21,036 bases of DNA from Candidatus Aerophobota bacterium (GTDB lineage Bacteria; Aerophobota; Aerophobia; Aerophobales; B3-G15), in contig JAUWZM010000047.1 in assembly GCA_030615365.1 (NCBI GenBank), positions 1-21,036 on the forward strand, read 5' to 3'. The notes below the pieces were generated by a model, which saw nothing but the letters and a program-made list of their open reading frames with translations, searched no databases and had not been told where the DNA came from. The position numbers and the translations under genes were made by a program. Below are positions 16,711 to 21,036 of this stretch, piece by piece. Positions within the stretch are counted from its first letter, which is position 1. Every line of letters starts with the position of its first letter.

Positions 16711-17049
16711 GGATTACTCCTTCCGTTTTTTACAATTTCAGTAATGTCTAAAACAATTCTTTCAAATCGCTGAAATTCAAATTCCTTCATTCTCGCAAAT
16801 GTATGTTTTTCAAATATTTTTACAATTCCATCGACTCCACTATACTTTCCTGATGCTGGGGTGGGAAAAAAAATAAGGTAAAAGGAATATATTAAAATCA
16901 CTTCGATACTCTCCACTCAACAAACGATCCCCTTTGTAGTTATTTATCTTCTTAATATTTTGTGGAGTTGAATTCTTTATATTCCTCTTAAATTTTAGCA
17001 GATTACAATCTCTCAAAGCCCTCCAAAATCTATGTTCCCTCCATTTTCC
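16711..17049 (-). other. Decayed or unrecognised coding-like stretch between helicase remnant and pRiA4b-like gene
   Basis: Beyond the helicase break the same frame runs on to a stop at 16840 without recognisable motifs (EHRFWRALRDCNLLKFKRN). An overlapping frame ending inside the pRiA4b-like gene reads VDGIVKIFEKHTFARMKEFE, then FQRFERIVLDITEIVKNGRS up to about 16725, and looks protein-like in composition. These may be fragments of the missing helicase C-terminus or of another gene, separated by frameshifts. I do not recognise either. Confidence 0.35.
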
Positions 17050-17544
17050 TTGATCTTTAAGATGTCCAGGAGTTACTATTAAAACTCTTTTTATGAGACT
17101 ACGGAGTTTTAACTCTTTAATAACAAGCCCAGCCATAATTGTTTTTCCTGCTCCCGGGTCATCAGCTATTAAAAAACGAATTCTTGGAAGTTTTAATACA
17201 TACCCGTAAACAGCTTCAATTTGATGGGGTAGGGGATCTATTTTTGATGTGTTCATTGCTAAAAGAGGGTCATATAAAGATGCAAAACGGTAACGAGTTG
17301 CCTCAAGAGCTAAAAAAACTTTTCCTGGGTCCTCTGAGCAAGTAATTTCTGTCCCAACTATACAAAGCTTTAAAAACTCCTCTTGAGAAATAAGCTGGTC
17401 AACATGGGATTGGGAGATTGTAGTAACACCAACAATATGAATATATCCTTCTGTCTCCTCAATGAGCTTGATTTCAACAGGTTCTGGCCAATTTAATCCT
17501 TTAATGATATTTCCTTGTCTAATATTTTTCATAATCGGCCACAA
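17050..17544 (-). pseudogene. N-terminal fragment of SNF2/DISARM-type helicase
   Basis: About 165 residues match the start of a large SNF2-family helicase such as DrmD-like proteins: WPEPVEIKLIEETEGYIHIVG (19-39), SQSHVDQLIS, EATRYRFASLYDPLLAM (81-97), IDPLPHQIEAVYGYVL (102-117), Walker A LIADDPGAGKTIMAGLVIKE (125-144) and RVLIVTPGHLKDQ (153-165). After HLKDQ similarity stops, and the DEAH box, motif III and the whole second RecA domain are missing, so it cannot be an active helicase; relatives are roughly 1,000 residues. Start: ATG at 17532 (MKNIRQGNIIKG) or TTG at 17544. Such helicases are commonly encoded beside Eco57I-like methylases, so this and the truncated methylase at 108-2327 may be relics of one kind of system. 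Confidence 0.7.
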
Positions 17545-17593
17545 AATACTTTTTCCCCTTATTAATTCTCCTCCCTAATAACATTTGTAACAG

Positions 17594-17757
17594 TTCAGGC
17601 CACTAAGTCACCAAGGCACAAAGAAGTGATATGAATTTTAAACCTCCATCGGAAAGAGAAGAATCCATTGCTAAAAAAATTAACCACTGAAGACACAGAA
17701 TACGCTAAAATTTTAAGACCGGGGTTTACTTGGTGTCTTCGTGTCTTGGTGGCTGAA
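17594..17757. repeat. MITE-like element, about 164 bp, with terminal inverted repeats
   Basis: TTCAG at 17594-17598 and CTGAA at 17753-17757 frame two 24-base inverted repeats, 17600-17623 and 17729-17752, identical at 19 positions. The arms have an odd internal periodicity: CCACxAAGxCACxAAGxCAC. A third partial copy, CCACTGAAGACACAGAA, is at 17684-17700. GTAAC occurs two bases outside the left and right CTGAA/TTCAG (after AG and before GTAAC) in direct orientation. There is no coding capacity worth naming. The arm sequence resembles a dispersed repeat I recall from many environmental bacterial genomes. Confidence 0.7.
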
Positions 17758-17785
17758 TAGTAACTAACATTTTGAAAATTCACCG

Positions 17786-18247
17786 TTATTCATCCCACCT
17801 ATACAAATTTTTCTTGGTTTTCAATTCGTCCAAACTGCATACAAAGCAGATACCGTTATGGCAACATATGACTCCACCGCATTTTGGACATTTCCATTTC
17901 CGTTCCTGTTCATTCAAAAATTTTTTCATCCCGCTTTTACTAATACATTGAAGGTTCTCTATCATACTCATCCGGAAAAATGTCCTGTACCGTTTATCAA
18001 TGTGCTGCAGTCTTTCACAAGGAAAATCCATGCATTCGTAACAGTAGGTAACCTTATGGTTTAGCAGAAGTTCACATTTTTTTTTCAGGAATGCACATTT
18101 TTTGTCCCGCGTCCTGCAACCTGCACAATACGACATTTTAATACCTTTGCTTCTTACCTCATTTTTGCGAGCAAGGTATCCGCTGCATATCCCGCAATTC
18201 ATGCCGCAGGGGGCAATTAACTCTGTGCTAAAGGTTTGTTCTTCCAT
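17786..18247 (-). CDS. DUF3795 cysteine-rich protein
   Basis: 153 residues with 17 cysteines. The order of motifs fits DUF3795: APCGMNCGICSGYLA (12-26), YCAGCR (40-45), spaced Cys51 and Cys58, YCYECMDFPCERL (68-80), HIDKRYRTFFRMSMIENLQ (82-100), KWKCPKCGGVICCH (117-130) and ICFVC (133-137). The family is common in anaerobes; the cysteine clusters probably bind zinc or iron-sulfur, but no function is established. The ATG is preceded by only AAAGGATAAATAAAG, part of the dispersed repeat at 18260-18321. It appears intact and monocistronic, with the MITE-like element directly after its stop. Confidence 0.85.
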   Translation of the reverse strand: MEEQTFSTELIAPCGMNCGICSGYLARKNEVRSKGIKMSYCAGCRTRDKKCAFLKKKCELLLNHKVTYCYECMDFPCERLQHIDKRYRTFFRMSMIENLQCISKSGMKKFLNEQERKWKCPKCGGVICCHNGICFVCSLDELKTKKNLYRWDE

Positions 18248-18259
18248 TTTTTTTAGACT

Positions 18260-18321
18260 TTATTTATCCTTTTTACAAATCTTTCCCATTCATCGAAAAA
18301 CGATAAACCCAGATTCGGTAA
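18260..18321 (-). repeat. Dispersed repeat remnant with protein-tail appearance
   Basis: The minus strand reads SLPNLGLSFFDEWERFVK and then RINKV-stop, in frame. The FDEW half matches 2455-2491 and the LPNLG half matches 11664-11679. Three intergenic spots sharing pieces of one sequence suggest a decayed mobile or multicopy gene end. It lies just upstream of the DUF3795 gene and may supply its weak ribosome site. Confidence 0.45.
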
Positions 18322-18376
18322 ACTGACAAATTTCTCCGCATGGATAAGGGGTATTTCGCTTCCCAATTGTAATTTG

Positions 18377-18455
18377 GTAGCCGCAGGTTCCACACAGGCA
18401 AGATGCCTGCGCTACTAATCTGCGCAAAACAACGCAACCTGAAGGTTGCGGCTAC
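18377..18455. repeat. Tandem GC-richer hairpin repeats in the typA/DUF3795 gap
   Basis: Two hairpin units stand out from AT-rich surroundings. 18377-18415 starts GTAGC and ends GCTAC, with an inner stem CAGGCA-AGA-TGCCTG (18395-18409). 18433-18450 is CGCAACCT-GA-AGGTTGCG followed by GCTAC. The ends echo each other (GTAGCCGCAGGTT and AGGTTGCGGCTAC), so the whole is a large imperfect palindrome. No T-run follows, so it is not a typical terminator. Nothing else is seen in the 290-base gap 18248-18537. Confidence 0.65.
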
Positions 18456-18537
18456 TTATATGAAAATTAGACTCAGAGCGATATTCCGAGATAGACTTTG
18501 ATAATCATTGTTTGAATTGCCAAATCCAGGATAAATG

Positions 18538-20352
18538 TCAAATGTTGAGACCTGACCCCTTTTTCTTTCTAGATTTATAATTTAAAATTTTTTTTCTCAT
18601 TCTAATATTTTTAGGGGTTATCTCTAATAATTCATCTTTTTCTATATATCCTAAGGCATGCTCTAAGCTGAATTTTCGGGGAGGAGTAAGTCTTATGGCA
18701 TCATCTGAGCCGGCTGCCCTCGTATTGGTAAGCTTTTTCGTCTTGCACACATTTACCACTAAATCATTTTCCTTATTATGTTCTCCAACTATCATCCCCT
18801 CATATACTTCTACTCCCGGCCCAATGAATGAAACTCCTCGGGATTGAAGGTTATCCAATGCATAAGCTACAGAGGTTCCTATTTTCATTGCTACAATTGC
18901 CCCTTTGTTTTTCTTGGGAATATCACCCTTATAAAATTCATATTCATAAAAACTATGATTTATCGTTCCTGTTCCCTTTGTGGATGTTATAAATTCATTT
19001 CTAAAACCTATCAATCCCCTTGAGGGAACTTTAAATTCAAGTCTTGTATAATTATCATTTCCCTGGACCATATTTATCATCTCACCTTTTCTTATACCAA
19101 GTTTTTCTATTACCACTCCTACAAACTCATCAGGTACGTCTATTACAGCAAACTCTATTGGCTCAGTCCTGCGTCCATTTAACTTTCTATAGATAACCTC
19201 TGGTTTTGAAACCTGTAATTCATATCCTTCTCTTCTCATATTTTCTATCAATATTGCAAGTTGCAGCTCTCCTCTGCCCTTTACAATAAAAGAACCGAAA
19301 GAATTAGATTTTTCAATGTCAATGCTAACATTCGTCCGCAATTCTTTTTGAAGCCTATCCCATACATTTCTATAAGTTACATATCTACCTTCCCTTCCTG
19401 AAAAAGGAGAATCGTTTACCATAAAGGCCATTGCCAGAGTAGGCGCATCTATATCTATTGTCGGCAAAGATTTGGAATTATTCTTAGCTGTAACAGTTTC
19501 TCCTACATCTATTTTTTCTATACCGGCAAGAGAGACTATATCCCCAGCATAAGCCTCCTTAACTTCTATCTTGCTTAATCCCTTAAAAGTATATATCTTT
19601 GTTATTGGATAAAGTAACTTTTCTCCATCTTTTTTTAATAAAATAACTTCATCGCTCTGGCTTACCTTGCCATTATATATCTTCCCTGTTCCTACCCTAC
19701 CTAAATAATTATCATATTCTATCGTTGATGCTAAAAACTGAAAAGGCTTATTTACATTTCCTTCGGTATTCTCAACATGCTTTATTATCGTCTCAAATAA
19801 AGGCTTTAAATCATCATTATTATCCTCTAATTCATATTTTGCAATACCATCCTTTGCAGAAGTATATACTATAGGAAAATCAAGCTGTTCGTCATTTGCA
19901 TTCAATTCTACAAATAAATCAAAAACCATATTTAAAACTTCATCTGGTCTAGAGTTTGCCCTATCTATCTTGTTTATCAATACAATTGGTTTTAATCCAA
20001 TTTCTAAGGATTTCTTTAACACGTATTTAGTTTGAGGCATAGGTCCTTCAAATGCATCTATGAGCAATAAAACCGAATCAACCATTCTAAGTATTCTCTG
20101 TACCTCACCTCCAAAATCAGCATGACCTGGTGTATCAACTATATTTATTTTGTAGCCCTTATAAAACAACGCCGCATTTTTTGAAAATATCGTTATCCCT
20201 TTCTCTCTCTCAAGCTCATTTGAGTCCATAATCCTCTCTTCTACCTTTTGATTTTCCCGAAAGACCCCTGTCTGCCTTAATGCAGCATCCATAAGAGTGG
20301 TTTTCCCATGGTCAACATGGGAAATAATGGCAATATTTTTTATCTTTTTCAT
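18538..20352 (-). CDS. typA: TypA/BipA ribosome-binding GTPase
   Basis: 604 residues, normal for the family. It is a translational GTPase related to EF-G that binds 70S ribosomes and aids ribosome assembly and stress adaptation. Motifs: G1 SHVDHGKTTL (11-20), switch region REKGITIFSKNA (49-60), G3 DTPGHADFGGEVQRI (73-87), G4 NKID (127-130) and G5 SAKDG (165-169). Later segments FMVNDSPFSGREGRYVT, PEVIYR and RGLIGFRNEFITSTKGTG are the TypA-specific domain III and C-terminal domain signatures. The end is basic (KSRKKKGSG), as is usual. AAAGGAG sits 13 bases before the ATG. The Tex fragment ends 22 bases upstream, so its former promoter arrangement may be altered. Confidence 0.96.
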   Translation of the reverse strand: MKKIKNIAIISHVDHGKTTLMDAALRQTGVFRENQKVEERIMDSNELEREKGITIFSKNAALFYKGYKINIVDTPGHADFGGEVQRILRMVDSVLLLIDAFEGPMPQTKYVLKKSLEIGLKPIVLINKIDRANSRPDEVLNMVFDLFVELNANDEQLDFPIVYTSAKDGIAKYELEDNNDDLKPLFETIIKHVENTEGNVNKPFQFLASTIEYDNYLGRVGTGKIYNGKVSQSDEVILLKKDGEKLLYPITKIYTFKGLSKIEVKEAYAGDIVSLAGIEKIDVGETVTAKNNSKSLPTIDIDAPTLAMAFMVNDSPFSGREGRYVTYRNVWDRLQKELRTNVSIDIEKSNSFGSFIVKGRGELQLAILIENMRREGYELQVSKPEVIYRKLNGRRTEPIEFAVIDVPDEFVGVVIEKLGIRKGEMINMVQGNDNYTRLEFKVPSRGLIGFRNEFITSTKGTGTINHSFYEYEFYKGDIPKKNKGAIVAMKIGTSVAYALDNLQSRGVSFIGPGVEVYEGMIVGEHNKENDLVVNVCKTKKLTNTRAAGSDDAIRLTPPRKFSLEHALGYIEKDELLEITPKNIRMRKKILNYKSRKKKGSGLNI

Positions 20353-20374
20353 TAATTAAACTTATCTCCTTTAT

Positions 20375-20695
20375 TTAAGAGTCTGATAAATTCTTCATAG
20401 ATAGTGACACTCTCTTCCTATCTGAATCTATATTTATCACTTTTACTTTTACATATTGGTGTAATTGAACAACATCTGCTGGGCTATTGATAAATTTATC
20501 TGCCAGCTGTGAAATATGCACCAGGCCATCTTGCTTAACTCCAACATCAACAAAGACTCCAAAATTAGTGATGTCTGTTGTGATTCCTGGCAAGACCATC
20601 CCAACTTTTAGGTCTTCAATTTTATATACTCCTTTTGCAAATCCAAACTGCTTCATCTTCTTTCTTGGATCTCTGCCTGGCTTTGCCAATTTCAA
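20375..20695 (-). pseudogene. tex: C-terminal S1-domain fragment of Tex
   Basis: About 105 residues: LAKPGRDPRKKMKQFGFAKG, then VYKIEDLKVGMVLPGITTDI and TNFGVFVDVGVKQDGLVHIS, QLADKFINSP, ending DRKRVSLSMKNL. This is the end of Tex, a transcription accessory RNA-binding protein of more than 700 residues (family pattern KPGRDPR, then DLKxGMxLxGxVTNVxxFGAFVDIGVHQDGLVHxSQ). Everything before the GRDPR segment is gone. The frame has a TAA directly before a TTG that could only nominally serve as a start, and no ribosome site. Upstream DNA is the copied 5' end of the YhaO-like gene in another frame. The S1 domain itself looks intact. Confidence 0.85.
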
Positions 20696-20774
20696 TTAGT
20701 TTCTGAAGCGTCTTCCATCTCTCATCGCCGTATCCCCTTAAATGTATATCAGCAGTATGAAGTATCCTCATTTT
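20682..20774 (-). pseudogene. Truncated duplicate of the YhaO-like gene 5' end
   Basis: These 93 bases match 14998-15090 with five differences. From ATG at 20771 they read MRILHTADIHLRGYGDERWK, then TLQKLIEIGKA, versus MRILHTADIHLREYGDERWK in the intact gene. Then similarity ends and the frame runs into Tex DNA out of frame, stopping at 20622 after 49 codons. Two of the five differences lie at the join, next to the shared ATTGGCAAA. Confidence 0.9.
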
Positions 20775-20897
20775 AGTTTTAGCCTCTTTTGATGCTTTCA
20801 ATTCATTATGGATTTTATTTTTGTCACCTGAAATATGGACTCAATTTATAATTCAACCTTACGCTCCTTTCAAATATTCAGTCAAAATAATATTAAT

Positions 20898-20929
20898 GTC
20901 AACTACCACGCCCTAAAGGACGTGGCTTG
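20898..20929 (-). mobile_element. Right end of an IS200/IS605-type element
   Basis: Directly after the transposase stop there is an imperfect hairpin, CCACG-CCCTAAAGGA-CGTGG at 20906-20925, followed on the minus strand by TAGTTGAC. Subterminal hairpins recognised as single strands mark the ends of this family, and no inverted terminal repeats are expected. The exact boundary, near 20898-20903, is inferred. Between it and the duplicated 5' end (20775-20897) I see no gene. Confidence 0.6.
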
Positions 20930-21036
20930 TTAGTGGGTCTTTTCTGACTCCTTAGCAAAGAGCTCTAACTGTTCTGTGTGGTGTTGGTATCTTATATACT
21001 TTTTGATCTCATCTGCGGTAACCTTATCTCCGGATG
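20930..21036 (-). CDS. tnpA: IS200/IS605 TnpA transposase, C-terminus only (runs off window)
   Basis: The minus-strand frame enters from the window edge and reads SGDKVTADEIKKYIRYQ, then HHTEQLELFAKESEKTH and stop. The pattern VTxxxIxxYIxxQ is the conserved last helix of TnpA, the small Y1 HUH transposase. The catalytic HUH motif and tyrosine would lie outside the window, so activity cannot be judged. The hairpin right end immediately follows the stop, as expected for a tnpA-only element. Confidence 0.7.
   Translation of the reverse strand, partial: SGDKVTADEIKKYIRYQHHTEQLELFAKESEKTH

Noticed and set aside
17595..17783. 62-codon open frame across the repeat region
   Set aside because: It is a read-through of the MITE-like inverted repeats, with no ribosome site and no protein-like motifs.
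18377..18455. CRISPR-like array
   Set aside because: Only two dissimilar hairpin units, no regular spacers and no cas genes; the Cas4-like nuclease is associated with MRE11/RAD50-like genes instead.
20775..20860. Open frame in phase with the copied YhaO-like start (ending ELKASKEAKTK before the ATG)
   Set aside because: Short, not similar to the sequence upstream of the intact gene, and preceded by a stop with no start; probably chance.

Overview
The window is AT-rich bacterial DNA (about one third G+C by eye). A class A penicillin-binding protein, TypA/BipA and a Tex remnant indicate a peptidoglycan-bearing bacterium. The mixture of SbcCD-like machines, toxin-antitoxin genes, gene fragments and short dispersed repeats resembles genomes of uncultured anaerobic or candidate-phylum bacteria. 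No rRNA or clear taxonomic marker is present, so the lineage stays open.

Layout. 1-2407: a methyltransferase-type restriction enzyme cut short before its catalytic NPPY motif, with a good promoter. 2455-3656: a MntA/HepT toxin-antitoxin pair, an orphan Phd/YefM-like antitoxin and an unlisted 51-residue basic protein, all on the minus strand. 3731-7844: a two-gene SbcD/SbcC-like operon whose ATPase has no zinc hook and carries a different domain at the coiled-coil apex; a sigma70-type promoter lies upstream. 7907-8020: a fragment of S-adenosylmethionine synthetase (MetK) on the plus strand. 8025-10104: penicillin-binding protein 1A with its promoter. 10187-11659: a plus-strand pair, a metallophosphoesterase and a ParB-like protein.

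11708-16710 is the most interesting block. On the minus strand it reads, in transcription order: a pRiA4b ORF-3-like protein with a zinc-binding tail, a possible 56-residue ORF, a perfect 22-bp palindrome, a Cas4/AddB-like iron-sulfur PD-(D/E)XK nuclease, an MRE11-like phosphoesterase (YhaO-like) and a RAD50-like ATPase with two transmembrane helices in its coiled coil (YhaN-like). The last three are essentially contiguous and look like a membrane-anchored nuclease machine.

16711-18537 is a graveyard: the N-terminal part of a SNF2/DISARM-type helicase, a MITE-like element with terminal inverted repeats, an intact DUF3795 cysteine-rich protein, and hairpin repeats. 18538-20352 is intact typA. 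Beyond it lie the C-terminal S1 domain of Tex, joined out of frame to a near-identical 93-bp copy of the 5' end of the YhaO-like gene 5.7 kb away, and then the right end and C-terminus of an IS200/IS605 TnpA transposase running off the window.

Taken together, this is an accessory and defence-like region rich in double-strand-break-type nucleases, interrupted by a few housekeeping genes and scarred by recombination. All functional statements rest on motif recognition by eye; no database search was run.
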